64,000 bases of DNA from Clostridium bovifaecis (GTDB lineage: Bacteria; Bacillota; Clostridia; Clostridiales; Clostridiaceae): the NCBI GenBank assembly GCA_009738435.1, contig CP046522.1, positions 3,069,249-3,133,248 on the forward strand. The letters run 5' to 3'. The translations under genes were made by a program, and so were the position numbers. Below the pieces are notes generated by a model that searched no databases, was not told where the DNA came from, and saw only the letters and a list, made by a program, of their open reading frames with translations. Positions 37,808 through 47,767 of this stretch are shown piece by piece (within the stretch, counting starts at the first letter, position 1; each line of letters starts with the position of its first letter).

Positions 37808-39784
37808 TTATGCGATACTTTCTTTCAGCTTCATTATCTCGTCGCGCAGCTCTGCCGCTCTTTCAAATTGTAGATCTTTGGCTGCTTGTTTCATTTCTTT
37901 TTCGTATTTGGATATAAGCTTTTCTATCTCTTTCTTAGTTAACTTTTCTGTATTTGTATCAACTTTGTATTCTTCTTTATCTTCTGATACCTTTGTTTGA
38001 ATTACTTCTCTTATATCCTTTAAAACAGTTGTTGGAACTATTCCATGTTTTTCATTGTATTCCATCTGTATCTTTCTTCTTCTGTTTGTTTCACTAATAG
38101 CAACATTCATAGCCTTAGTTATTGTGTCTGCGTACATTATAACCTTACTTTCAGAATTTCTAGCTGCTCTACCTATGGTCTGTATTAGAGAAGTTTCTGA
38201 TCGTAGGAATCCCTCCTTATCTGCATCTAGTATTGCTACTAGAGCAACCTCCGGGATATCTAATCCTTCCCTTAAAAGGTTGATTCCTACCAAAACATCA
38301 AACTCTCCCTTTCTCAAGTCCCTGATTATTTCCATTCTCTTTATGGTATCTATACTTGAATGCAGATATTCTGTTTTAATTCCCATTCCCTTTAAATAAT
38401 CTGTTAAATCTTCAGACATCTTTTTGGTTAAGGTTGTTACTAGAACTCTAAATCCTTTATCTATAGTTTCACGTATATTAGCATATAAGTCATCTATTTG
38501 TCCCTTTATAGGCTTTACTATAATCTCTGGATCTAATAATCCTGTTGGCCTTATTATTTGCTCTGCTGTGTTTGTAGAATGCTCTGCTTCATATACTGAT
38601 GGTGTAGCACTTACAAAGACTGTTTGATTCAATTTCTTTTCAAATTCTTCAAACTTTAAGGGTCTATTGTCATAAGCACAAGGAAGCCTAAAACCATATC
38701 CGACCAAGTTATCTTTTCTAGACCTATCCCCTCCATACATAGCTCTTACCTGTGGAAGGGTTACGTGACTCTCGTCTATAAAAAGCAAAAAGTCATCTGG
38801 AAAAAAGTCTATTAGAGTCTGCGGAGGAGTTCCTGCAGCTCTTCCGTCTAAAACCCTAGAATAGTTCTCTATTCCGCTGCAATATCCAACTTCCCTTATC
38901 ATCTCAATATCAAAGTTAGTTCTCTGTTTTATTCTTTGGGCTTCCAATAGTTTATCCTCAGCCATAAATTCTTTAACTCTTTCTTCAAGTTCTTCTTCTA
39001 TCTTTTTTATGGCAATTTCAAGCTTATCCTTAGAAGTAGCAAAGTGGGATGCAGGAAATATGGCTATATGTTTTCTTGCCCCTACTATTTCTCCTGTTAA
39101 AACGTCAAACTCTCTTATCTTATCTATTTCATCTCCAAAAAACTCTACTCTTATACCTACGTTGCTTGAGGATGCAGGAAATATATCTAACACATCTCCT
39201 CTAGCTCTAAAGGTACCTCTAACAAAATTTATCTCGTTTCTTTCATATTGAATATCAACTAGCTGTCGCATTATTTCGTCTCTATCTTTTTCCATACCTT
39301 CTCTTAAGGATACAGTTAACTTCTTATATTCCTCAGGATTACCAAGTCCATAAATACATGAAACAGAAGCTACTACTATAACATCTTTTCTTTCTAGTAG
39401 TGCAGATGTCGCTGAGTGCCTTAACCTATCTATTTCATCATTTATAGCTGCATCCTTCTCTATAAATGTATCTGTTTGAGGTACATAAGCCTCTGGCTGA
39501 TAGTAATCATAATAAGATACAAAGTATTCTACGCAGTTTTCAGGAAAGAACTCCTTAAACTCTGATGTTAATTGAGCCGCTAATGTCTTATTATGAGCTA
39601 AAATTAAAGTTGGCTTTTGAACTTTTTCTATTATATTCGCCATGGTAAATGTCTTTCCCGAACCTGTTACCCCTAATAAAGTTTGAAATTTTTCTCCTCT
39701 ATTTATACCTTGTGCTATGTCTTTAATAGCTTCTGGTTGATCCCCTGTGGGCTTAAATTTAGAATGTATTTTAAACTTCTCCAT
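37808..39784 (-). CDS. uvrB: excinuclease ABC subunit B
   Basis: A 658-residue helicase-like repair protein. It takes damaged DNA from UvrA and recruits UvrC. The start [20 protein letters not shown] (ATG 39784, GGGAGAT box) is the family start. Walker A is [14 protein letters not shown]. The beta-hairpin region is [20 protein letters not shown]. Walker B-like [20 protein letters not shown], motif [23 protein letters not shown] and [12 protein letters not shown] follow. The C-terminal UVR motif is [19 protein letters not shown]. It is intact and full length. uvrB lies upstream of uvrA, as in most Firmicutes, but a GTTAG repeat separates them. Confidence 0.97.
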   Translation of the reverse strand: MEKFKIHSKFKPTGDQPEAIKDIAQGINRGEKFQTLLGVTGSGKTFTMANIIEKVQKPTLILAHNKTLAAQLTSEFKEFFPENCVEYFVSYYDYYQPEAYVPQTDTFIEKDAAINDEIDRLRHSATSALLERKDVIVVASVSCIYGLGNPEEYKKLTVSLREGMEKDRDEIMRQLVDIQYERNEINFVRGTFRARGDVLDIFPASSSNVGIRVEFFGDEIDKIREFDVLTGEIVGARKHIAIFPASHFATSKDKLEIAIKKIEEELEERVKEFMAEDKLLEAQRIKQRTNFDIEMIREVGYCSGIENYSRVLDGRAAGTPPQTLIDFFPDDFLLFIDESHVTLPQVRAMYGGDRSRKDNLVGYGFRLPCAYDNRPLKFEEFEKKLNQTVFVSATPSVYEAEHSTNTAEQIIRPTGLLDPEIIVKPIKGQIDDLYANIRETIDKGFRVLVTTLTKKMSEDLTDYLKGMGIKTEYLHSSIDTIKRMEIIRDLRKGEFDVLVGINLLREGLDIPEVALVAILDADKEGFLRSETSLIQTIGRAARNSESKVIMYADTITKAMNVAISETNRRRKIQMEYNEKHGIVPTTVLKDIREVIQTKVSEDKEEYKVDTNTEKLTKKEIEKLISKYEKEMKQAAKDLQFERAAELRDEIMKLKESIA

Positions 39785-40018
39785 ATCTTCATCTCCCATG
39801 AACACTAGTTCGAATATATCAATTGTATCCTTTGGAGTTTCTAATGTCAATTCTAATTTTAGTCAATAGAAATAAACACTTCCAATATTTTATATACAAC
39901 ATAATATATACTAAGAAAACTTTAGTAATGAATATAGAACGACCCTTTTCTTTCATGAATGTAGTAATTCTAGAGATAGTAATTTTAAGATAAAAATTAA
40001 TACAGTAAGGGGTTATAT

Positions 40019-41398
40019 ATGTCTTCTAAAAAATTATTCACATATAAAAAACATAATATAATTTTCACTCTAGTTAAAAGAAACTTTTCATTTTATCTCT
40101 TTATAATTAGTACAATTCTAGTTGCTTATTTCCTTATATTTGTTCAGAACAAATCATTACCTGCAGCAATGTATTCTATTTCTTATATTATACTAATGAC
40201 TATTGCTGCTAAGTTGAAAGCATTATCAATTAAAAGATATCTTTTATCTTTTATAGCTTTCATTGAGCTATTTGGGATTATACAATCTAATCCATTAGCT
40301 TTTGATACTTTTACAAGGCGAGCTTTTACTGTCCCTTTGTTGTATGCTTACTTACTGCCTGATGTGGTTTCTCCTAATATTATAAGTATATGTATAGCTT
40401 ATATATTTTCTACTTACACACCTACCACAAGTTTACCTGAATCTGCTATCGATTCTTGTATTATTAATGTAATCATTGCTACCATTGGTTACGTTATAAT
40501 ATTTTATTTAGGTCGTAGATTGCATAAAAGTGAAAGAACTCTTAATTCTCTTTTCGAGTATAATCTTGATGGAATTTTTCTTCTTGACCTCGACTATAGA
40601 TTTATAAATGCTAACCCTGCAGCAAGAAAAATGTCTGGGTATGGTGTAAATGAACCTTTATCTATATCACTTAACTCATTAGTTGTAGAAGAAGATATAC
40701 AGAAAATTTTCCAATACTTTAGCAAAGATAATCCTCAAGCTCATAACTTTCAAACTGCTATATATCATAAAGATGGACATCGTGTAGAATTAAGTGTTAT
40801 GAGTGTTCCAATTATTATTCAAGACAAACTTACAGGATTTTATGGGATTATTACAGATATAACAGAAAGCTTGCATATGGAAAAAAAACTTAAACACATG
40901 AGCTTATATGATTCACTTACTGGCATTTATAATAGAAACAGTTTTGAAGAAAAATTGCTTCAAATTAAAGAAGAGAACAATAAGTCTCTCGGAATAATTG
41001 TATGCGATGTGGATGGTATGAAACTTGTTAACGATACTTTTGGACACCAAAAGGGTGATGAGCTTCTTTTAAGAACTGCTACCATTTTAAAATGTCATAT
41101 GCTGGAATCATACTTTTTAGCACGTATTGGTGGAGATGAATTTGTTATATTAATTCCTAACACCACTAGCGATGAACTAAGCACCTTGTGTACCGCGGTT
41201 GAAAACCATATATTACAATCTAATAATTCTAATCCTGAACTTACGTTAAGCTTATCTATAGGATATGCCTTTACTGAATCTAAGCCTTTTGATGTAAGTG
41301 AACTTTTTAAGAAAGCAGATAATAACATGTACAAGGAAAAATTCAATAAATATCAAAACATTAAAGATCCTCATTCAAATAATAAATTTATAAAATAG
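40019..41398 (+). CDS. membrane diguanylate cyclase (6 TM, PAS, GGDEF)
   Basis: A 459-residue signalling protein. About six membrane segments lie in residues 18-170. A PAS domain follows (about 178-285; DLDYRFINANPAARKMSGYG) with a PAC end (GFYGIITDITESLHMEKKL). A GGDEF domain completes it (about 290-445; YDSLTGIYNRNSFEEKLLQI, ARIGGDEFVILIP). The GGDEF site is intact, so it probably makes cyclic di-GMP. No RxxD inhibitory site sits five residues before GGDEF. The start follows AAGGGG. It is transcribed with the CHASE4-GGDEF-EAL gene 96 bases downstream. No c-di-GMP riboswitch was recognised in the leader. Confidence 0.92.
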   Translation: MSSKKLFTYKKHNIIFTLVKRNFSFYLFIISTILVAYFLIFVQNKSLPAAMYSISYIILMTIAAKLKALSIKRYLLSFIAFIELFGIIQSNPLAFDTFTRRAFTVPLLYAYLLPDVVSPNIISICIAYIFSTYTPTTSLPESAIDSCIINVIIATIGYVIIFYLGRRLHKSERTLNSLFEYNLDGIFLLDLDYRFINANPAARKMSGYGVNEPLSISLNSLVVEEDIQKIFQYFSKDNPQAHNFQTAIYHKDGHRVELSVMSVPIIIQDKLTGFYGIITDITESLHMEKKLKHMSLYDSLTGIYNRNSFEEKLLQIKEENNKSLGIIVCDVDGMKLVNDTFGHQKGDELLLRTATILKCHMLESYFLARIGGDEFVILIPNTTSDELSTLCTAVENHILQSNNSNPELTLSLSIGYAFTESKPFDVSELFKKADNNMYKEKFNKYQNIKDPHSNNKFIK

Positions 41399-41494
41399 CA
41401 GCTATATTTAGTGGCTATTTTGTAAATTGCTCCATATACTGAATTAGGACAATCTGTATAAACAAATACTGCAACATTGTCCTAATAAAAGAAG

Positions 41495-44074
41495 GTGATC
41501 AATATAACACTTCGAAATAAAGCACTGATAATTATTACCTTTACTTTGATAATTTTAACTAGCTTTATGTATACTTTTGCAGAATTAACTTTTCTTCGCG
41601 GCTTTAGTAAAATTGAAAATAGTATTATAATCCAAAATATCAATAGTACTTTAACTGCTTTAAATAAAGAAACCTCCAATCTAGAATCAACGAATAAAGA
41701 TTGGGCTCACTGGGACGATACCTATGCTTTTATTAAAAATCCTAACTGGGAATATATAAAAAACAATATATTAAATGATACCCTTGGAGATTTAAAATTA
41801 AATTTTGTAGTCTTTATAAATATGAATAATGAAATAGTTTACAGTAAGGGTTTTAATTTAGTCAACAATAGAGAAGAAGAGGTTCCATCATATATAATAG
41901 ACTGCTTAACTTCCAATCCCTATATTATTAGACACACTAATGTACAAAGCAATATAAAAGGCATTGTTACTACTTCTCAAACGCCCATAATTATTTCATC
42001 ACTCCCTATTATAACTAGTTCAAAACAAGGACCAATTAAAGGCACGCTAATTATGGGAAAATACCTTGACTATGAGTTTATTAGTCAATTATCTAAGATT
42101 ATTGATTTGCCCCTTACCTTTTGCTCAATTAATAATTTTAATTTTCCTATAGATTATAATAGAACTATTGTGGTAAAGCCGCTAAACGAAGACTCCATTG
42201 CAGGTTACACTGTAATAAATGATATAAAAGGTAATCCAAGTTTAATTTTAACCATTAGCTCAGAGAGGCAAATTTATAAATATGCTAAAACTAGCAAATT
42301 CTATTTTACCTTATCTCTCTTCACTTCCTGTCTAGTTTTTAGCATAATAGCTTTATGGCTTTTAAATAAGGCTGTGCTCTCTCCAAGTATTGAACAAGAA
42401 GTACTTTTAAACACAATACCTGCACAAGTTTATTTTAAGGACAAGTCCTTAACGTATATTACAGGAAACTCGGTCTTTGCTAAAATCTTCAATATACCTC
42501 GAGATAAGATTAGAGGTAAAACAGATTTTGAACTTTTTCCTAAACAAGAAGCTGAAATTATACGAAGCCAAGACTTAGATATACTCTCCTCTAGAAGTCC
42601 TAAATTAAATATAGAAAGACAAGTTACCCTACCTGATGGAAATACTATATGGGCTTCTACCTCTAAAGCTCCTTATGTAGGGCAAGATGGAAAAATCAAA
42701 GGAATGGTAGGTATTTCAACAGATGTCACCGAATACAAGATGACTCAAGAGAAGATTAAGCATCTTGCTTACTATGATTCATTAACCAACCTTCCTAACA
42801 GGGCTTTGTTTAATATCTTAGCAACTAAGACTATAGCGCAATCACCTGAAAAAGATAAAATTTTAGCTATATTGTATATAGACTTAGACAAGTTTAAACT
42901 TATCAACGATACTTTAGGCCATACTATAGGGGATGAATTAATAAAGGTAGTTTCAGATAGGCTTTTAAGATGCATAAGAAAATGCGATACACTCTCTAGG
43001 CTGGGGGGAGATGAGTTTGGAGTTTTACTCCCAAACATCGGTAATAAAAGCGAAGTTGAATCTATATGTAAGAAAGTAACAAATGCCATGAAAGAGCCTT
43101 GGCCTATCAGTGGTTATGAAATAAATATAACAATTAGTACCGGTATTGTGTTATACCCTAAAGATGGGCAAGATATCTATACTCTCTTAAAATATGCAGA
43201 TATTGCTATGTATCACGCTAAGGCTCAAGGCAGAAATGTATATCAATTTTATACTTCTACCTTAAGCGATAAGCCTCAAGAGGAGCTATCCTTAGAAAGC
43301 AACTTGCTAGTAGCTATAAAAAATGCTGAATTTATTCTTTATTATCAGCCTCAGTTTCATATTAAAAAAAACAAGTTTATAGGAACAGAGGCATTAATTC
43401 GCTGGAATAATCCTCAGCTTGGTCTTATTACTCCTGAAAAATTTATTCCTTATGCTGAAAAAGGTGATCTAATCCTTCCTATAGATGAATGGGTGTTAAA
43501 GACAGCCTGTACTCAGGCTAAAGCTTGGCATCAAAAGGGATTACAGCTTTCATCTGTTGCTGTAAACCTTTCGTCTAAACAATTTCATCAAAGAAATTTG
43601 GTATATGTAATTTCATCGATATTAGAAGAAACAGGATTATCTCCAAATCATTTGGAAATTGAAATTACAGAAGGTATCGCTATGGAAAACCCCGAGAATA
43701 CCCTTAAAGTTCTTAGTTCACTAAAGACTATGGGAATAAAGATTGCATTAGATGATTTTGGGACAGGCTATTCTTCCCTAGGTTATTTAAAACGCTTTCC
43801 TATTGATAAACTAAAAATCGATAAATCCTTCACTCAAGATATGATTACTAACTCAGATGCAAAGGAAATTGTAAAAACTATAATAATGCTAGCTCATAAC
43901 CTCAAAATTGCTACACTTGCTGAGGGAGTTGAAACTAAAGAGCAACTAGACTTTCTAACGCAAGAGGGGTGCGATGAAGTTCAAGGCTATCTCTTTGGCA
44001 AGCCTATGGAACCTGAATCTCTCGAAAAAATTCTAAGCAATTGGCAGCATCCAATGGATATCTTATCCTATTGA
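41495..44074 (+). CDS. CHASE4-PAS-GGDEF-EAL bifunctional c-di-GMP enzyme
   Basis: About 859 residues. TM1 (KALIIITFTLIILTSFMYTF) and TM2 (SLFTSCLVFSIIALWLL) flank a CHASE4 sensor domain with KDWAHWDDTYAFIKN. A PAS domain follows (about 305-415; GKTDFELFPKQEAEI). GGDEF near 500 reads RKCDTLSRLGGDEFGVLLP, with an RxxD inhibitory site, so product inhibition is possible. The EAL domain (about 600-855) keeps EALIRW, DDFGTGYSSLGYLKRFPIDK and EGVETKEQ, so phosphodiesterase activity is likely. Start uncertain: GTG at 41495 overlaps the GAAGGTGA box, and the true start may be a few codons later or altered. The same operon holds the GGDEF gene upstream. Confidence 0.92.
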   Translation: MINITLRNKALIIITFTLIILTSFMYTFAELTFLRGFSKIENSIIIQNINSTLTALNKETSNLESTNKDWAHWDDTYAFIKNPNWEYIKNNILNDTLGDLKLNFVVFINMNNEIVYSKGFNLVNNREEEVPSYIIDCLTSNPYIIRHTNVQSNIKGIVTTSQTPIIISSLPIITSSKQGPIKGTLIMGKYLDYEFISQLSKIIDLPLTFCSINNFNFPIDYNRTIVVKPLNEDSIAGYTVINDIKGNPSLILTISSERQIYKYAKTSKFYFTLSLFTSCLVFSIIALWLLNKAVLSPSIEQEVLLNTIPAQVYFKDKSLTYITGNSVFAKIFNIPRDKIRGKTDFELFPKQEAEIIRSQDLDILSSRSPKLNIERQVTLPDGNTIWASTSKAPYVGQDGKIKGMVGISTDVTEYKMTQEKIKHLAYYDSLTNLPNRALFNILATKTIAQSPEKDKILAILYIDLDKFKLINDTLGHTIGDELIKVVSDRLLRCIRKCDTLSRLGGDEFGVLLPNIGNKSEVESICKKVTNAMKEPWPISGYEINITISTGIVLYPKDGQDIYTLLKYADIAMYHAKAQGRNVYQFYTSTLSDKPQEELSLESNLLVAIKNAEFILYYQPQFHIKKNKFIGTEALIRWNNPQLGLITPEKFIPYAEKGDLILPIDEWVLKTACTQAKAWHQKGLQLSSVAVNLSSKQFHQRNLVYVISSILEETGLSPNHLEIEITEGIAMENPENTLKVLSSLKTMGIKIALDDFGTGYSSLGYLKRFPIDKLKIDKSFTQDMITNSDAKEIVKTIIMLAHNLKIATLAEGVETKEQLDFLTQEGCDEVQGYLFGKPMEPESLEKILSNWQHPMDILSY

Positions 44075-44092
44075 AAAGTACAATGGAATACA

Positions 44093-44129
44093 AAAATGCT
44101 GAATTAATCTTTCCTTAATTCAGCATTTT
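44093..44129. terminator. bidirectional terminator
   Basis: AAAATGCTGAATTAA and TTAATTCAGCATTTT form a perfect 15-bp stem between the converging EAL and MinJ-like genes. Confidence 0.9.
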
Positions 44130-44164
44130 AAGCTAACTTTTTAAATCAACTTTATACATTTCCA

Positions 44165-45454
44165 TCACTTATCATTACCTTTTAATTTATCTAATACTTC
44201 TTGAAACCTATTGCTATCTAATTTTACAACTACACTCTCATCTGGAACACTTGTAGGAACGAAAACAATACCTAACTTTTTTGAGTTATTCATATTTTTA
44301 TATCTTATCTCTTCTAGTTTTCCTGTAGCTCTTTTTATCTTAAACCAAGCAATATTTGAGGCTTCTCTAATGGTTTTAATTATATCATCTTCCTTAAATA
44401 TTTTCTGGTGATTAACCTCTATTAGCAAATCTCCACTTTTAATCCCCATATCATAAGCTGGTGAGTTGGGTGCTACTTCTAAAACCATCATTCCTCTCTC
44501 ATCACTTACATATTTAGGGTTTTCATTAACTTCTTTATATCTTTGTACATACAGCATAGCTTCATGAGCCACTGGGGCAAATATCACCACAAACAGTTTA
44601 AAAAATATATTCAATATGGCGAGTCTTGCAAAGATAAATAATAATACACTGTAAATCATTATCATAATCCCAGAAGAAATTGATTTTTCCCGCTTAGTCT
44701 TAGTAAATGTAATGCTGCTATACCCTATAACTCCGTAAAAAGGCATTAAAAATATAGCTGCATTTCTTATAATACTAAAAGGTGTTGATGGACTTAATAA
44801 AGTATTCCAATTTTTTATTGATATTACATCATTTAAAGAATACATACTAGAATTCACTATTAATGCAACGGCCACTGGAAGCGCCCAATATCTTTTTAAT
44901 GCAAATCCACCTATTATCCTATTATCCTTTTTGGTAAATATCGGTATAGAACCTTTACTTCCATCTACCATGACAAGAATACCCTCAACAAAGTGTAATA
45001 TGGCGATTAGAGTCATAAGGGCTACTACGTCTATGTTCAAGAAACTTAAAGATTTCACATCTACATTATACATTTCCCGCATGATTTCTAATAATATGCT
45101 TATAAAGCCTAATATAGCAGCAGAGTATGAGAAGCATATAAACCTAGGATTCATAATTACAAGAAAGATAGATATAAGAAATACTAATTCTATAGATGTA
45201 TTTTCATCAAATGTAACACCTAAATAACTTAACATAATGCTTCCAATTATTCCACCCAAGATTCCAAAAACCACTTGAGACATAGTAAGTTCAAAAGAAG
45301 AATGTAGTTTATCTCCTATAATCATTTTTTGCATCATTACTACTCTCTTATTTTGTCTATGAAACATGATAGCAAATATTATCAATATGAATATATAAGG
45401 GGATGTAACTATAGCATAAGCTACAGCCCTTAATGAATTTAATGCAATACTCAT
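44165..45454 (-). CDS. MinJ-like PDZ-domain membrane protein
   Basis: A 429-residue protein with eight or more membrane segments in residues 10-310 and a C-terminal PDZ domain (about 325-400; LEVAPNSPAYDMGIKSGDLL then IEVNHQKIF). B. subtilis MinJ has the same layout and links DivIVA to MinCD. In B. subtilis minJ lies in the order ftsE-ftsX-ctpB-minJ-uvrB-uvrA, the same order seen here. So this is probably the MinJ counterpart, though sequence similarity could not be tested. It starts 29 bases after the ctp gene. Confidence 0.75.
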   Translation of the reverse strand: MSIALNSLRAVAYAIVTSPYIFILIIFAIMFHRQNKRVVMMQKMIIGDKLHSSFELTMSQVVFGILGGIIGSIMLSYLGVTFDENTSIELVFLISIFLVIMNPRFICFSYSAAILGFISILLEIMREMYNVDVKSLSFLNIDVVALMTLIAILHFVEGILVMVDGSKGSIPIFTKKDNRIIGGFALKRYWALPVAVALIVNSSMYSLNDVISIKNWNTLLSPSTPFSIIRNAAIFLMPFYGVIGYSSITFTKTKREKSISSGIMIMIYSVLLFIFARLAILNIFFKLFVVIFAPVAHEAMLYVQRYKEVNENPKYVSDERGMMVLEVAPNSPAYDMGIKSGDLLIEVNHQKIFKEDDIIKTIREASNIAWFKIKRATGKLEEIRYKNMNNSKKLGIVFVPTSVPDESVVVKLDSNRFQEVLDKLKGNDK

Positions 45455-45483
45455 CTAAGATTATTTCCCCTCTCCCCATTTCT

Positions 45484-46725
45484 CTACTTAATCTTTCCCT
45501 TTACGACCTCTAAAGCTTTAATAAATTGAGGATCTGTTTTTTTATTATAAGGTTTTTCTGATAATTCCTTAGGATATTTTACTTCTATGTTTGGTTTAAT
45601 ACCTTTATGATGTATATTTTCACCTTTAGGAGTATAATACCTAGATGTAGTTACTTTTAAGGCTGTTCCATCTCCAAAACCGTACCTTTTTTCATAGAGT
45701 ACGCTTTGAACTACTCCCTTCCCAAAAGTATTCTCCCCAACTAAAGTTCCTATGTTGTAATCCCTTACAGCCCCTGAGAAAATTTCAGAAGCGCTCGCTG
45801 TTCCGCCATCTGTTAATACTACAAGAGGCATTCCTATAAGGTCTCCACCTTTTGATTTATACTCTTCCTTATTACCATTCTTATCCTCAGTAGACACTAT
45901 AGCCTTGTTCTTTGGAACAAATTTTGAAGTAATATTTATAGCTTGAGTTAGCCAACCACCAGGATTTTGTCTTAAATCTAGTATCATGGCTTCCATTCCT
46001 TTTTTCTTTAAGTCCGCCACAACCTTGTTAAACTGTGTATCTGTATGCTCATCGAACACTGTTATTTGAACGTATCCTACCTTATCATCTGCCATTTCAC
46101 CTGTTACAGTAATTAAAGTAATCTCTTCTCTTTTTATCTTTACATCAAATGTTCCTTTACCTTCTCTACTTATTGTTAAAGTGACATAAGTATTTTTTTC
46201 ACCTTTCATCATAGATACAGCTTTTTCATATTCTTTCCCGATTACCTTTTTCCCATCTACCTTTTCAATCACATCTCCACTGAGTATTCCTGCTTTCTTT
46301 GCTGGTGAATCTTCAAAAGGTGCTATTACTACAACTTTATCATCTTTCACTCCAACTTGAAGCCCTAATCCAACATAATTTCCCTCTGTCTGTGTACTAA
46401 AATCTTTATACTCTTCTGCATTCATGTATACAGTATATGGGTCATTTAAAGTTTCTGTCATTCCTTTAATTGCTCCATCTACAAGAGCTTTTTCATCAAT
46501 TTTTCCATCATAGAATTGATCAAGGTTTTCTTTTACAATAAATAGCTTATTAAATTTCATAAGGTTTTCATAGGTATTTTCGCTTATCCGTCTTGTTCCC
46601 CTTATGGGCATTCTTGTGCCTATTATGTAGGTAGCAAAATTTGTTAGTATTAATATTAAAACTACTATTAATAACCATATAATTTTACTGTCTCTAGATT
46701 TAATTTTTCCACCGCTGTCGTTCAT
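45484..46725 (-). CDS. S41 family C-terminal processing protease (CtpA/CtpB)
   Basis: A 413-residue exported, membrane-anchored protease. TM at about 14-36 (IIWLLIVVLILILTNFATYI). A PDZ domain lies near 95-180 (GLGLQVGVKDDKVVVIAPFE, AKKAGILSGDVIEKVDGKKV). The S41 core holds VQITVFDEHT, ILDLRQNPGGWLTQAINI, the Ser in DGGTASASEIFSGAVRDYN and the Lys in GENTFGKGVVQS. CtpB in B. subtilis cleaves SpoIVFA to trigger sigma-K. A similar envelope or sporulation role is possible. It sits between ftsX and the minJ-like gene. Confidence 0.93.
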   Translation of the reverse strand: MNDSGGKIKSRDSKIIWLLIVVLILILTNFATYIIGTRMPIRGTRRISENTYENLMKFNKLFIVKENLDQFYDGKIDEKALVDGAIKGMTETLNDPYTVYMNAEEYKDFSTQTEGNYVGLGLQVGVKDDKVVVIAPFEDSPAKKAGILSGDVIEKVDGKKVIGKEYEKAVSMMKGEKNTYVTLTISREGKGTFDVKIKREEITLITVTGEMADDKVGYVQITVFDEHTDTQFNKVVADLKKKGMEAMILDLRQNPGGWLTQAINITSKFVPKNKAIVSTEDKNGNKEEYKSKGGDLIGMPLVVLTDGGTASASEIFSGAVRDYNIGTLVGENTFGKGVVQSVLYEKRYGFGDGTALKVTTSRYYTPKGENIHHKGIKPNIEVKYPKELSEKPYNKKTDPQFIKALEVVKGKIK

Positions 46726-46825
46726 ATTATTATACCCCCAACCTTTCTTTACCTCTTGTATCCGTGTTAATTATATTTTTACGTTAATCAGTATGTATTT
46801 ATACCTTTTAAAAGTAAATTTAATA

Positions 46826-46856
46826 AATATTAAGGCTGGCGAAAATCGCCAACCTT
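46826..46856 (-). terminator. intrinsic terminator after ftsX
   Basis: AAGGCTGGCG and CGCCAACCTT pair around AAAAT, a GC-rich 10-bp stem (with G-T pair), 20 bases after the ftsX stop. It separates ftsEX from the ctp gene. Confidence 0.75.
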
Positions 46857-46877
46857 TTAATTAGAGTAATATTTAAC

Positions 46878-47767
46878 TTATACTTTTAAGAATTTTCTAA
46901 TTGATAATATACTTCCAAGGCCTCCTATCAAGATTCCTGAAAGAATAAATATCCATATTATATTCATTAAGAAGTATCTTGGTGTTATTAAATTTAACAT
47001 CATGATTACTGAAGAAAGTTTTTGATATGCCAGTTTATAAGAATAATGAAGAACTGCGCTAGAAACAATAGAGCCTATAAGACCTATAATTACACCTTCA
47101 ATTATAAATGGCCATCTTATAAACCAGTCTGTAGCTCCTACAAACTTCATTATATTTACTTCTTTTTTTCTTGCATAAACTGCTAACTTAATAGTATTTC
47201 CTATTAATAATAGAGAAATAGGTATCATGATGATTAACGCTGCAAATCCTACCCACTTTACTCCTTTAGTCAATTTGGATATTTGATTAACCAAATCTTC
47301 ATTAGCCACTACTTTTACTATTCCACTTTGATTTTTTGTGCTTTCAACTACATTTTTAATAGTATCTGCACTTTGTACTCTTACAATGTAGGATTCTGGA
47401 AGAGGATTCTTATCTTGAAGACCTTCAACTAAATCCTTATTTTCTTCTCCCAACTGTTTTTTCCATCTCTCTAAGGCTTGTTCTTTATTTACATAGGTTA
47501 TATTGGATAATCCGTTGACCCCTTTAAGAGCCTTTTCTATACTTTGCTTGTCCTGAGCTTTAATATCATCCTTTAAGAATACAGATACCTCTAATTTAGA
47601 TTCAACACTCTTTAAAATTTGATTAGCATTAAGCATAGTTAATAAAAATATTCCAAACATGAAAAGGGTTAATGAAACAGTTATTACAGAGGCTAGGGTT
47701 AAAGTTGTATTTCTTTTTAAGCTATTTAAAGCATCAATAAAAAATATTTTATAGTGTTAATTTTCAT
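46878..47767 (-). pseudogene. ftsX: cell division protein FtsX, one frameshift as written
   Basis: Membrane partner of FtsE; FtsEX activates cell-wall hydrolases. The natural start is ATG 47765-47767, overlapping the ftsE stop by 11 bases (MKINTIKYFF). The frame breaks in a T6 run at about 47736-47745; one more T gives IKYFFIDALNSLKRNTTLTL and exactly 297 codons. Downstream are TM1 (SVITVSLTLFMFGIFLLTML), the extracellular domain (LEVSVFLKDDIKAQDKQ) and TM2-TM4. All parts of the FtsX fold are present. The shift is a homopolymer contraction and may be a sequence error. Confidence 0.88.

Noticed and set aside
35758..39251. Several 60-140-codon plus-strand frames inside uvrA and uvrB
   Set aside because: They are antisense shadows of clearly coding minus-strand genes.
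39851..40018. c-di-GMP riboswitch before the GGDEF genes
   Set aside because: No GEMM-type conserved blocks were found in the leader; only AT-rich sequence.
41448..41483. Inverted repeat GGACAAT ... ATTGTCC before the EAL gene
   Set aside because: Arms are only 7 bp with a 22-base loop; not enough to call an operator or terminator.
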